In this document: positions 16,880 through 25,025 of the stretch, piece after piece
How positions within the stretch are numbered: position 1 is the stretch's first letter
How the letters are laid out: each line of letters begins with the position of its first letter
NCBI GenBank assembly: GCA_038234815.1
Contig: JBBQSU010000012.1
Location: 1-42,416, forward strand
DNA from: JBBQSU01 sp038234815
Lineage (GTDB): Bacteria > Planctomycetota > Phycisphaerae > Tepidisphaerales > Tepidisphaeraceae
Reading direction: 5' to 3'
DNA: 42,416 nucleotides
Translations under genes and position numbers: made by a program
Notes under the pieces: generated by a model
Told to the model about the DNA's origin: nothing
Databases searched by the model: none
What the model saw: the letters and a program-made list of their open reading frames with translations, nothing else

Positions 16880-17296
16880 ATGCCATCAGACATTCAAATC
16901 ACTGTGACGGATCGATTCGGTCGAGCTTGTGCCAGTTCCGGCAGCAAATGGGAGCCGAAGCTGGGGTATTCCCGAGCGGTTCGGGCTGGGCAGTGGATCG
17001 CGGTGACGGGTACGGTGGGGGCCAACCCCGACGGAAGTTATTCCCCGTCCGTGGCCGATCAAGCCCGTCGGTCGCTGGCCATTATCCAGGCTGCGATCGA
17101 AAAACTCGGCGGATCGATGACCAACGTGCTGCGCACCCGAATTTACGTCACCGATATCAGCCAGTGGGAACAGGTCGCGGCCGTGCATGGGGAGGCATTT
17201 GGTGAAATTCGCCCGGCGACGACAATCGTCCAGGTGCCCCGGCTGATTGATGCCGGCGCGCTGATCGAGATCGAAGCCGACGCCGTCGTGGCCTGA
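16880..17296 (+). CDS. RidA/YjgF family enamine/imine deaminase-like protein
   Basis: A 138-residue single-domain protein of the YjgF/YER057c/UK114 (Rid) superfamily, which forms trimers and in RidA hydrolyses reactive enamines and imines made by PLP enzymes. Seen are SKWEPKLGYSRAVRAGQWIAVTG, QARRSLAIIQAAIEKLGGS, VLRTRIYVTDISQWEQVAAVHGEAFGEIRPATTIVQV and LIEIEADAVV. The conserved Arg that binds substrate carboxylate in RidA is at FGEIRPATT. The subgroup with an SxxxEPxxGYSRAV start is annotated only as Rid family. ATG 16880 is chosen because it starts the domain; the frame is open further upstream across the terminator. Confidence 0.88.
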   Translation: MPSDIQITVTDRFGRACASSGSKWEPKLGYSRAVRAGQWIAVTGTVGANPDGSYSPSVADQARRSLAIIQAAIEKLGGSMTNVLRTRIYVTDISQWEQVAAVHGEAFGEIRPATTIVQVPRLIDAGALIEIEADAVVA

Positions 17297-17391
17297 TAAA
17301 CTCTTTCCGCTAGCGCTATCGGGGCATCCCGGCTTGTCCCGGGAGCGACTTGGCGTTACGGTTTTTTTGGATTTTTTACAGGAGCAGGTCC

Positions 17392-18123
17392 ATGTCCGTC
17401 CGCGTAACCATCTGGCACGAATTCCGTCATGAGAAATCCAAACCCAAAGCCGCGGCGATTTATCCGCGCGGGATTCACGAAACGATTGCCGATCACCTGC
17501 GCAAGTCGCCGGACTTGTCCATCCGCACGGCGACACTGGACGAGCCGGAACACGGCCTGACCGACGAGGTGATTGCCAATACCGACGTGATGGTTTGGTG
17601 GGGGCACGGCTATCACGGCGAGGTGAAGGATGAGATCGTCGCCAAGGTTCACGAGCGCGTGCTGGCGGGGATGGGTCTGGTGGTGCTGCATAGCGGGCAT
17701 TTCAGCAAAATTTTCCGCAAGCTGATGGGCACCACGTGCAATCTGAAATGGCGCGAAATGGAGAACGAGCGAGAGATTCTGTGGGTGACCCGGCCGGGGC
17801 ATCCAATCGTCCGGCATCTCAAGGACTATTTTATCCTGCCGAACGAGGAAATGTACGGCGAGTATTTTGACGTACCCGAGCCGGAATGCACTTTCCTCAT
17901 CAGCAGTTTCAGTGGCGGGGAAGTATTTCGAAGTGGTTGTACCTGGACGCGTGGGGCCGGCCGGATCGTCTATTTTCGACCCGGACACGAGACGTTTCCG
18001 ACGTATCACGACGCCAACGTGCTGGGCGTGATTGAAAATGCCGCGCGGTGGGCCGCGGGCACGCCGGGTCCGGTGGCGCACAGTTTTGGGAACCGCAAAG
18101 AAGGCTGGGTCGATCAGAAATAG
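17392..18123 (+). CDS. ThuA domain protein
   Basis: A 243-residue protein with a glutamine-amidotransferase-like ThuA fold. Signatures are VTIWHEFRHE, IYPRGIHETIADHL, TDVMVWWGHGYHGEV, GLVVLHSGHFSKIFRKLMGT, HPIVRHLKDYFILPNEEMYGEYFDVPEP and GRIVYFRPGHETFPTYHD. ThuA proteins are linked to disaccharide use (trehalose and related keto-sugar routes) in rhizobia; in planctomycetes they are numerous and mostly uncharacterised. The Cys nucleophile of amidotransferases is not at its usual place (HSGHF), as in other ThuA members. AGGAG is 7 bp before ATG 17392. It is probably cytoplasmic. Confidence 0.9.
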   Translation: MSVRVTIWHEFRHEKSKPKAAAIYPRGIHETIADHLRKSPDLSIRTATLDEPEHGLTDEVIANTDVMVWWGHGYHGEVKDEIVAKVHERVLAGMGLVVLHSGHFSKIFRKLMGTTCNLKWREMENEREILWVTRPGHPIVRHLKDYFILPNEEMYGEYFDVPEPECTFLISSFSGGEVFRSGCTWTRGAGRIVYFRPGHETFPTYHDANVLGVIENAARWAAGTPGPVAHSFGNRKEGWVDQK

Positions 18124-18162
18124 ACTCCGGCAGAAGTAACCGGATGCAATCAGAAATTCATC

Positions 18163-19362
18163 ATGCCCGCGTGGCTTCATTATCTACTGCTTGCCAGCAC
18201 GACGGCGCTGCTCATTCCAGTTGCGGTGCTCTGCATTGAATGCCTGGCCGCGCTGCTTCCGCCAAGGACACGGGCCAACCCGGTCCCGGGCATTCGCCGG
18301 CGCCCGCGCCTGGCGATTTTGATTCCCGCGCATAACGAGGAAGTGCAGATCGAACGCACGCTGGAGACGATCTGGCCGCAACTGTGGGATGCCGACCGGG
18401 TGATTGTCATCTGCGATAACTGCACCGACACCACCGCCGACAAGGCCCGTGCCGCCGGGGCCGAAGTGATCGAGCGCCAAGACCCCGACAATCGCGGAAA
18501 GGGCTTTGCCCTCGATTTCGGCCTGCGCTCGCTTGCCGAGAACCCGCCCGAGATCGTGGTGATGATCGACGCGGATTGCGTGGTTCACGACCGGGCGATT
18601 GATGAACTGCTGGCCGAGGCCGACGCCCTGGGTCGGCCGTCGCAGGCGGTGTATCTGCTCAGCCCCAGTTCTTCACCGGCATCGCGCGACGGTATTTCCG
18701 TGCTGGCTTTTATGGTCAAAAATCTGGTGCGGCCCCGCGGGCTGGATCGGCTCGGTCTGCCGTGCCTGCTGGTGGGCACGGGCATGGCGTTTACCTGGGA
18801 ATCGATCCGATCTGCCCCTTTGGCCAATGGTAATATCGTTGAAGACATGCAGTTGGGACTGGAACTGGCCATTGCCGGGCACGCACCCCGGTTTTGCCCC
18901 TGGAGCCGGGTGAGCGGCGAACTGCCCGAACGCGCCGTCGCCAGCCTGCAACAGCGCCGTCGATGGGAACACGGGCACATCCACACGCTGATCACGCAGG
19001 TTCCGCGCTTGGGTCTGGCCGCGCTCCGGCAGGGCCGCATTGACCTGCTCGGGCTGATGCTCGAACTGGCGGTTCCCCCGCTTAGCCTGCTGGTGATGCT
19101 CCTGATGGGGTTTGGATTGCTCATGGTCGTGCCCGGTTTTCATTACGGATACTGGACGCCGTTCCATCTAGTCGTCGCTGGTGCCGTGGCCATGAACAGT
19201 TGCGTCCTGTTGGCCTGGCTGAGATTCGGTCGAAAAGTCCTGCCCGCCCGGTCGCTGGCCCGCATCCCTTTGTACGTCCTCTGGAAAATCCCGATTTATC
19301 TCTCGTTCTTATTTAACCGCCAGCGTGACTGGAACCGCACGGAACGCCCCGCCGCCCGGTGA
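18163..19362 (+). CDS. Membrane glycosyltransferase, family 2
   Basis: A 399-residue processive-type GT2. An N-terminal membrane helix (about 5-28) precedes the GT-A domain with LAILIPAHNEE, VICDNCTDTT, MIDADC (DxD-like), NIVEDMQLGLEL and QQRRRWEHG, the Q-x-x-R-W motif of cellulose synthase/hyaluronan synthase-like enzymes. Three C-terminal helices (about 297-325, 333-355, 366-385) follow. It would transfer a nucleotide-activated sugar to a lipid or growing glycan on the cytoplasmic face. Substrate is unknown and no polysaccharide-export gene is nearby. Confidence 0.9.
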   Translation: MPAWLHYLLLASTTALLIPVAVLCIECLAALLPPRTRANPVPGIRRRPRLAILIPAHNEEVQIERTLETIWPQLWDADRVIVICDNCTDTTADKARAAGAEVIERQDPDNRGKGFALDFGLRSLAENPPEIVVMIDADCVVHDRAIDELLAEADALGRPSQAVYLLSPSSSPASRDGISVLAFMVKNLVRPRGLDRLGLPCLLVGTGMAFTWESIRSAPLANGNIVEDMQLGLELAIAGHAPRFCPWSRVSGELPERAVASLQQRRRWEHGHIHTLITQVPRLGLAALRQGRIDLLGLMLELAVPPLSLLVMLLMGFGLLMVVPGFHYGYWTPFHLVVAGAVAMNSCVLLAWLRFGRKVLPARSLARIPLYVLWKIPIYLSFLFNRQRDWNRTERPAAR

Positions 19363-19402
19363 AGTGGTCCGGGCGGAACATCAATTTTTTGGAGACTCGA
19401 AG

Positions 19403-19837
19403 ATGTCGATATTAGCCCGATTGCAGGAAGACATGAAGGCCGCGATGAAGGCCGGTCAGAAGGACCGGCTGATGGTGATACGGATGCTCATCAGCGACGT
19501 GAAGAACATCGACCTTCAAGCGAACAAGCCCACTGCCGAACAGGCGGTTGAAGCGTATGCCAAAAAGCTGCGAAAGAGCGTTGAAGAATACGAAAAACTG
19601 GGCAAGCCGGACGAAGTGGCGAAACTGAAGACCGAAATCGCGGTGGTGGAAGAGTATCTTCCGAAAAAGGCGACCGCCGAGGAGACCGATGCGCTGGTGG
19701 AGGCATTTTTGCAAAAGAATGCGTTTACAGAACAGCAATTCGGGCAGGCGATGGGTACATTTTTAAAAGCGCACGGCTCTGCGGTCGATCCCGGTTTGGC
19801 CAATCGAGCGCTTAAGGCGAAGCTGGCGGGGAAATAA
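19403..19837 (+). CDS. GatB/YqeY domain protein
   Basis: A 144-residue helical YqeY-like protein, related to the tail domain of GatB that contacts tRNA in Asp/Glu-tRNA amidotransferase. Typical sequence: SILARLQEDMKAAMKAGQKD (with RLMVIRMLISDVKN following), KLRKSVEEYEKLGKPD, EEYLPKKATAEE and FLKAHGSAVDPGLANRALKAKL. The free-standing protein's exact role is not established. GGAG lies before ATG 19403. It is 40 bp downstream of the GT2 gene, and 19 bp upstream of the GH36 gene, so all three may be co-transcribed. Confidence 0.92.
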   Translation: MSILARLQEDMKAAMKAGQKDRLMVIRMLISDVKNIDLQANKPTAEQAVEAYAKKLRKSVEEYEKLGKPDEVAKLKTEIAVVEEYLPKKATAEETDALVEAFLQKNAFTEQQFGQAMGTFLKAHGSAVDPGLANRALKAKLAGK

Positions 19838-19856
19838 TCCAGTATAAAAGACCGCT

Positions 19857-21866
19857 ATGCAGGAACAATCCATTGAATATATCGGGTGTTACGCCCGGTT
19901 TTCCGGCCCGGAACTGGTTTTGGGCAATGCGCTGTTCGAGCGGCGCTGGGTGATCGATTCCGGGCAGCTTTTTTGCGCGGGGTTCGTCGATAAGCGGTCG
20001 GGTCGGCAGTGGCTGGCCGGCCGGGCCGGGCAGGCGTCGCTCACGCCGGCTGGTGCCATCGACCCCGCCGCCGCTGCGCCGATCACCTGCCGCTTTACCA
20101 CCGGGCCCCGCGACCCGGTGACCGCGCCAAGCCTGCGCGTTGAACTGACGGCGGGCGTAATGTGCCGCCGGTTCGAGATTTTCCCCGAAGCCAGCGGGGC
20201 CAGCCTGCAACTGATTTTGGCAGAGAAAGCGGACTCTGCCGCGCCGGCGGGCAGTCCGGCAGACCGCGCCCAGACCGCGCCGACAGGTATCGAAAGCGCC
20301 GCGCCGGCAAAGCCCGCCGCCGCTCCGCTTACCGATACCCTCGATTGCCTGGAATTGGCCGGCCACCATTTCGATCTGACCGGTGTCGAGTTCGTCGATC
20401 AGACCGACGTTCACGACAACCTGGTGCATGAAAAAACCTGGCATCTGACCACCGGGGAGCGAGAGGTGGGCCTGCTCGGGTGCGTCTTCTTTATCGAGGA
20501 CCCAATCACGCAGGACGGGCTGCTGCTGATGAAGCAGTGCCCGCTGCCCCATGCCCGCCCGGTGAAATGGCCCGAAGACCTGCGCGCCCGCGGGGCACGC
20601 ATTGATGCGCTCGGTCATGGACTCGACGGCCCCGGCGAAGGATATGTTTTAGTCACGCTGGCGTATCGCGGCGGGCGATTCGGACGCATCGCCGAGCTTC
20701 AGCGCTACCAGCGCGCCCTGCGGCCGTATCAATCCGGCCGCGACGGCTTGTTCCTCTCCAACACCTGGGGCGATCGCGGGCGTGACAGCCGCATCTGCCA
20801 GGCATTTATGGAGCAGGAAATCGCCGCGGGGCAAAAACTGGGTGTGGATGTCATCCAGATTGACGACGGATGGCAGAAAGGTCGAACCGCCAATTCGCAC
20901 GAGGCCGGCGGGGTTTGGAACGGCTTCTGGGCCAGCGACCCGGCTTTTTGGGACGCGCACCCCGATCGTTTCCCCAATGGTCTGGCAGAGTTATTTGCCA
21001 CCGCCCGCGCCCACGAGGTGCGTTTTGGTTTGTGGTATGCCCCCGATTCGAGCAATGAATTTGCCAACTGGCGAAAGGATGCCGACCGGCTGCTGGAACT
21101 GCATCGCACGCTTGGGGTGGATTTCCTCAAGCTCGATGGAATCAAGATGCACACCAAGACCGGGGAGCACCGGCTGATGCAGTTGCTGCATGTCGTTGTG
21201 AATGAATCGGGTGGGAAGCTCGTGCTTGACCTGGACGTGACCGCCGAGATTCGACCGGCTTATTTCGGCGCTTCGTTCTGTGGACCGATCTTCGTCGAGA
21301 ATCGTTACACCGATTGGCGGAAGTATTGGCCGCACGCAACGCTGCGGAATTTCTGGCTGCTCAGTCAATACGTCGATCCCGTGCGCCTGCGCATGGAACT
21401 GCTGAACAACACCCGCAACGCCAAACAGTTCGGTGACGATCCGCTGGCACCGCAGGGCTATTCGCCGGATTACCTGCTGGCATCGGTCATGTTCAGCAGT
21501 CCTTTGGGCTGGTTTGAGATGTCGAACCTGCCTGCCGATTACGTCAGCAAGCTCGCCCCGCTGGTGCGCCTCCGGAAACAACTCCGCGACGAGCTTTTTA
21601 GCGGTACGATCTTTCCGATCGGCGAAGAACCATCGGGCGTGAGTTGGACGGGGTTTGTGTCCGTGCGGCCGGATCAATCCGGCGCGATCCTGCTGGCCTT
21701 GCGCGAAGTCAACGATCGCGGGGAGTTTGAATTTCAGCTACCGATCGACGGGCTGAAGCGCGCGGAGGTGCTTTACGGCCAGGGATCGGCCAGCGTGTTG
21801 GGGAACCGGGCAAGGGTGTCGATACCGCGTGCTCGGGGGTATGTCATCGTCCGGCTTGGGGCATGA
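19857..21866 (+). CDS. GH36-type alpha-galactosidase
   Basis: A 669-residue glycoside hydrolase. An N-terminal beta-sandwich to about residue 285 is followed by a TIM barrel with FLSNTWGDRGRD, GVDVIQIDDGWQKG, RFGLWYAPD and VDFLKLDGIK, where D427 is the expected nucleophile. ENRYTDWRKYWPHATLRNFW carries the candidate acid/base Asp, and a C-terminal beta domain ends the chain. Such retaining enzymes remove terminal alpha-galactose from galacto-oligosaccharides and galactomannan. No signal peptide is visible, so the substrate is probably imported. An Ala/Pro-rich segment interrupts the sandwich at about 123-160. Confidence 0.87.
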   Translation: MQEQSIEYIGCYARFSGPELVLGNALFERRWVIDSGQLFCAGFVDKRSGRQWLAGRAGQASLTPAGAIDPAAAAPITCRFTTGPRDPVTAPSLRVELTAGVMCRRFEIFPEASGASLQLILAEKADSAAPAGSPADRAQTAPTGIESAAPAKPAAAPLTDTLDCLELAGHHFDLTGVEFVDQTDVHDNLVHEKTWHLTTGEREVGLLGCVFFIEDPITQDGLLLMKQCPLPHARPVKWPEDLRARGARIDALGHGLDGPGEGYVLVTLAYRGGRFGRIAELQRYQRALRPYQSGRDGLFLSNTWGDRGRDSRICQAFMEQEIAAGQKLGVDVIQIDDGWQKGRTANSHEAGGVWNGFWASDPAFWDAHPDRFPNGLAELFATARAHEVRFGLWYAPDSSNEFANWRKDADRLLELHRTLGVDFLKLDGIKMHTKTGEHRLMQLLHVVVNESGGKLVLDLDVTAEIRPAYFGASFCGPIFVENRYTDWRKYWPHATLRNFWLLSQYVDPVRLRMELLNNTRNAKQFGDDPLAPQGYSPDYLLASVMFSSPLGWFEMSNLPADYVSKLAPLVRLRKQLRDELFSGTIFPIGEEPSGVSWTGFVSVRPDQSGAILLALREVNDRGEFEFQLPIDGLKRAEVLYGQGSASVLGNRARVSIPRARGYVIVRLGA

Positions 21867-21882
21867 GCAGGCCAAAAGAGGA

Positions 21883-21932
21883 GTTCTGCCACAGTGGCAG
21901 AACAGGCCAAATTGTCACGTCCTTTGGCAGAA
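21883..21932. promoter_or_regulatory. Perfect palindrome with a third half-site (candidate operator)
   Basis: GTTCTGCCAC (21883-21892), one central A, and GTGGCAGAAC (21894-21903) form a perfect palindrome. A further TGGCAGAA lies at 21925-21932, exactly 30 bp after the same octamer of the palindrome (21895-21902), i.e. about three helical turns. The group lies before the receiver-groES-groEL genes and 17 bp after the GH36 stop. As RNA the palindrome has only a 1-nt loop, so a protein site is more likely than a hairpin. Confidence 0.5.
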
Positions 21933-22071
21933 TTTCCGAGAAATCGACCGAATCCGGCTTGTTCGTTTAAGTGTTTGAAAATTCATTACTTGCGACGATT
22001 CCGGGCCAGACCGGACAGCCCGGCACGTCTCTTGATATATCGCCGGACAGGAACCCTCTCGGGCCGAGTTT

Positions 22072-22488
22072 ATGGATGTGAACACACCCATCTCGAATCG
22101 TTTGAAGGTTCTGCTGGCCAACGAGCAGGAGTCCTGGCATCAGACCATCTCCCGGCTCCTCACCCCGCAGGGCGTGCAGACAGTGTCCGCACGGTCCGGA
22201 CGTGAGGCGCTGGAGATCATCGAGCATGAACAGATTCATGTCGCGGTGCTGGATTATCAGATGCCCGGGTTAGGCGGATTGCAGGTGATCCGGCGGATGC
22301 GAGAGGTGCAGAAGGTGCCCCCGGCAGCGATTTTGTTGGCCAATCAGTTGACCAATCACCTGCTGCACGAGGCCTTGGGTGCCCACGTGTTTAGTGTCCT
22401 GAGCAAGCCGGTTGATTTGAACCTGCTGCTCGACACGCTGGCCCGGATACTGAAGCGCCACCACGAAGACCGGTGGCCGAGAAATTAG
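22072..22488 (+). CDS. Stand-alone receiver-domain protein with degenerate pocket
   Basis: A 138-residue single receiver domain (RLKVLLANEQESWHQTISRL, VAVLDYQMPGLGGLQVIRRM, VFSVLSKPVDLNLLL). The phosphoacceptor D61 and Lys112 are kept. However, the acidic metal-binding pair normally DD is N17-E18, and the switch Thr/Ser is Ala90. Phosphorylation may therefore be weak or absent, or the domain may act by protein contacts. There is no output domain. It lies 148 bp before groES on the same strand, and the last 10 residues are basic. A role in controlling the chaperonin operon is only suggested by position. Confidence 0.85.
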   Translation: MDVNTPISNRLKVLLANEQESWHQTISRLLTPQGVQTVSARSGREALEIIEHEQIHVAVLDYQMPGLGGLQVIRRMREVQKVPPAAILLANQLTNHLLHEALGAHVFSVLSKPVDLNLLLDTLARILKRHHEDRWPRN

Positions 22489-22553
22489 CGAATTTTGCCG
22501 GTGGATCGTCGAAGCAACGATTCACCATCAGAAAAACGGAAATCGACGCCGCG

Positions 22554-22608
22554 TCGGTGATCGGTCAATGCCCGCGGAGGCATGACATCGATTCGGTGAT
22601 GATCGGTC
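22554..22608 (+). repeat. Two imperfect direct repeats upstream of groES
   Basis: TCGGTGATCGGTC at 22554-22566 and TCGGTGATGATCGGTC at 22593-22608 differ only by a 3-bp insertion and start 39 bp apart, within the 148-bp gap before groES. They could be binding sites or chance. Confidence 0.35.
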
Positions 22609-22636
22609 CCAGATTGAAATCACAGGAGATTTTTTT

Positions 22637-22927
22637 ATGACCAAGCTTCGTCCTCTCGGAGACAAGATTCTCATCAAGCGGCTGGAAGCCGAAAGCAAGA
22701 CTAAGAGCGGCATCGTGCTGCCCGACACGGCCAAGGAAAAGCCCAAGCGTGGCACGATTCTGGCCCTGGGTGAAGGCAAGCGACTGGAATCCGGCCAACG
22801 GGCTGTGTTCAACGTCAAAAAAGGTGACCAGGTGATCTTCACCAGCTACGCCGGAACCGAAATCAAGATCGACGGCGAAGAACTCATGATAATGAGTGAA
22901 GACGACATCCTGGCAGTGGTTGAGTAG
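22637..22927 (+). CDS. groES: Co-chaperonin GroES
   Basis: A 96-residue GroES. It has the usual KLRPLGDKILIKRLEAESKT start, the mobile loop KSGIVLPDTAKEKP that binds GroEL, GTILALGEGK, the roof region, and VIFTSYAGTEIKIDGEELMIMSEDDILAVVE. It forms a heptameric lid on GroEL for ATP-driven protein folding in the cytoplasm. AGGAG is 8 bp before ATG 22637. No CIRCE element precedes it. It is followed by groEL after 174 bp of structured intergenic DNA. Confidence 0.97.
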   Translation: MTKLRPLGDKILIKRLEAESKTKSGIVLPDTAKEKPKRGTILALGEGKRLESGQRAVFNVKKGDQVIFTSYAGTEIKIDGEELMIMSEDDILAVVE

Positions 22928-22934
22928 GAACTTA

Positions 22935-23073
22935 AACCACGAAGGCGCCACGGCACGAAGGGCAGAGAAACAAAGGTTAAAGAGATTATAAAGATTAGAG
23001 ACGGAATTCTTAATCTTATTCATCTTTTGAATCTTCAGTCCTCCGTTCGTCGTGCTTTCGTGTCTTCGTGGTT
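22935..23073. repeat. Long imperfect inverted repeat between groES and groEL
   Basis: Outer arms AACCACGAAG (22935-22944) and CTTCGTGGTT (23064-23073) are perfect. Inside them the pairing continues imperfectly: GGCACGA pairs against TCGTGC, and the AT-rich inner arms around 22976-22998 and 23010-23033 agree at about 17 of 23 positions, meeting near AAGATTA/TAATCTT. The 139-bp element would make a long hairpin in the transcript. Its outer CACGAAG-type sequence resembles dispersed intergenic repeats seen in planctomycetes and relatives (from memory). Confidence 0.65.
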
Positions 23074-23101
23074 AACAAACTGAAATTTTGGAGACACAAA
23101 C

Positions 23102-24748
23102 ATGGCAGCGAAACGAATTGCATTTGATCAGGAAGCCCGCGAGGCGATCCTGCGCGGCGTGCGGAAGCTGGCCCGGGCAGTGAAAGTCACGCTTGGTCCT
23201 TCCGGCCGCAACGTCGTGCTCGAAAAGTCCTTTGGATCACCCACCGTCACCAAGGACGGCGTGACCGTGGCCAAGGAGATCGAACTTGAAGATTCCTACG
23301 AAAACATGGGCGCGCAGATGGTTAAGGAAGTGGCTTCCAAGACCAGCAGCGTAGCCGGTGACGGCACGACCACCGCGACGGTGTATGCCGAAGCGATCTT
23401 CGCCGAAGGCCTGAAAAACGTGGCCAGCGGGGCCAACCCCACGCAGATTCAGCGCGGGATCCACCTGGCGGTCGAAGCCATCGTCGAAGAGCTGCGCAAG
23501 CAGAGCAAGAAGGTGGATTCGAGCAAGGAAATTGCCCAGGTGGGCACCTGCTCGGCCAACCAGGACGAAGTGATCGGCAAGATGATCGCCGACGCGATGG
23601 ACAAGGTGGGCAAAGACGGCGTAATTACGGTGGAAGAAGGCAAGAGCCTGGACACCACCATCGAACTCGTCGAAGGCATGCAGTTTGACAAGGGCTATTC
23701 CAGCCCCCACTTCATCACCGACGCCGCCACCGCCGAGGCGGTCCTGGAAGACGCTTACATCCTCATCTACGAAAAGAAGATTTCATCGGCCCGCGACCTG
23801 GTGCCGGTGCTGAGCAAGGCCGCCGATGCCGGCAAGCCGATGCTGATTATCGCCGAGGACATCGACGGTGAGGCCCTGGCCACGCTGGTCGTCAACAAGC
23901 TGCGCGGCATCTTGAAGGTGGCTGCGGTCAAGGCCCCGGGCTTTGGCGATCGTCGCAAGGCCATGCTGGAAGACATCGCCACCATTACTGGCGGCACGGC
24001 ATTGTTTGAAGAGCTGGGCATCAAGCTGGAAAACGTCGAACTGGCCAACCTGGGCCGGGCCAAGAAGATCAAGATCGACAAGGACAACACCACGATCATC
24101 GAAGGCGCCGGCAACGAGAAGGCGATCAAGGGCCGGATCGAACAGATCAAGCACGAGATCGACATCACGACCAGTGACTACGACAAGGAAAAACTTCAGG
24201 AACGCCTGGCCAAGCTGGCCGGCGGGGTGGCCCAGGTGCAGGTGGGTGCCGCTACGGAAGTTGCCATGAAGGAAAAGAAGGCCCGCGTGGAAGACGCACT
24301 GCACGCCTGCCGGGCTGCGGTGGAAGAAGGCATTCTGCCCGGTGGTGGAATCGCGGTCATCCGGGCCGCGGCCAAGCTGCTTGACGGCCTGAAGAAGAAG
24401 GCCGTTAACGAAGACCAGGCCATCGGCGTGGACATCGTTCGCCGGGCCATCGAGGCCCCTCTCAAACAGATCGCCGAAAACGCCGGCGTGGACGGCAGCG
24501 TGATCGCGCAGAAGATCAAGGAGTCGAAGGAACCGAACTTCGGTTACAACGCCTTGACGCACGAATACGGCGATATGTTGAAAATGGGCGTAATCGTGCC
24601 GACCAAGGTCGAACGAACTGCCCTGCAGAACGCCGCCTCGATCGCCAGCCTCCTGCTGACGACCGATGCGATCGTGAGCGAGATCAAGGAAGACAAGCCA
24701 GAACCAGCCGGCGCCCCAGGTGGCGGTGGCATGGGCGGGATGTACTAA
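23102..24748 (+). CDS. groEL: Chaperonin GroEL
   Basis: A 548-residue type I chaperonin, normal length. ATP site motifs are LGPSGRNVVLEKSFGSP, VTKDGVTVAKEIE and VAGDGTTTATV with D87; apical-domain sequences EGMQFDKGYSSPHF, KPMLIIAEDIDGEALATLVVNKLRG and AVKAPGFGDRRK follow. The equatorial return contains AAVEEGILPGGG, and the C-terminus ends in GGGGMGGMY. It forms a double heptameric ring that folds client proteins with GroES. GGAG precedes ATG 23102, and a strong terminator follows at 24772, closing the transcription unit. Confidence 0.98.
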   Translation: MAAKRIAFDQEAREAILRGVRKLARAVKVTLGPSGRNVVLEKSFGSPTVTKDGVTVAKEIELEDSYENMGAQMVKEVASKTSSVAGDGTTTATVYAEAIFAEGLKNVASGANPTQIQRGIHLAVEAIVEELRKQSKKVDSSKEIAQVGTCSANQDEVIGKMIADAMDKVGKDGVITVEEGKSLDTTIELVEGMQFDKGYSSPHFITDAATAEAVLEDAYILIYEKKISSARDLVPVLSKAADAGKPMLIIAEDIDGEALATLVVNKLRGILKVAAVKAPGFGDRRKAMLEDIATITGGTALFEELGIKLENVELANLGRAKKIKIDKDNTTIIEGAGNEKAIKGRIEQIKHEIDITTSDYDKEKLQERLAKLAGGVAQVQVGAATEVAMKEKKARVEDALHACRAAVEEGILPGGGIAVIRAAAKLLDGLKKKAVNEDQAIGVDIVRRAIEAPLKQIAENAGVDGSVIAQKIKESKEPNFGYNALTHEYGDMLKMGVIVPTKVERTALQNAASIASLLLTTDAIVSEIKEDKPEPAGAPGGGGMGGMY

Positions 24749-24771
24749 TACCTGACCCACAATTTACCATT

Positions 24772-24811
24772 GCAGGCTCGAAAGCGATTCGCTTTCGAGC
24801 CTGCCTTTTTT
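24772..24811 (+). terminator. Strong intrinsic terminator after groEL
   Basis: A perfect 15-bp stem (24772-24786 with 24790-24804, GCAGGCTCGAAAGCG and its complement) around a 3-nt loop ATT, followed by C and six T. It lies 23 bp after the groEL stop. Confidence 0.93.
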
Positions 24812-25025
24812 CCGGGGATGCGTTTGCCGAAGACCGCAGGGTCGTACGACGTTTTCGATACATATCACATCGAAGAGGCGCGACCGACGCACCTTTGTGG
24901 CCCGATTGCTACGGTATTGATGGCCAAGGCGCCGGAGCTGCTTTCCGAGCCGCCCGCGCGCGATTCACTTGATTCGCTGGCTCGTGTTCTCCATAGGGCA
25001 GCGGCTAACTCGACATCTTCGGACA

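Noticed and set aside
17325..17375. Possible terminator between ridA-like and ThuA genes
   Set aside because: A 6-bp TCCCGG/CCGGGA stem exists, but the T-run is about 20 bp further on, so it is not a convincing intrinsic terminator.
20871..20878. TGGCAGAA copy like the half-site before the receiver gene
   Set aside because: It lies inside the GH36 coding sequence, encoding part of the conserved GWQKG motif; another copy at 26730-26737 is also coding. Both are explained by protein sequence.
22489..22636. CIRCE (HrcA) element before groES
   Set aside because: No TTAGCACTC-N9-GAGTGCTAA or near match is present in the gap before groES or before the receiver gene.
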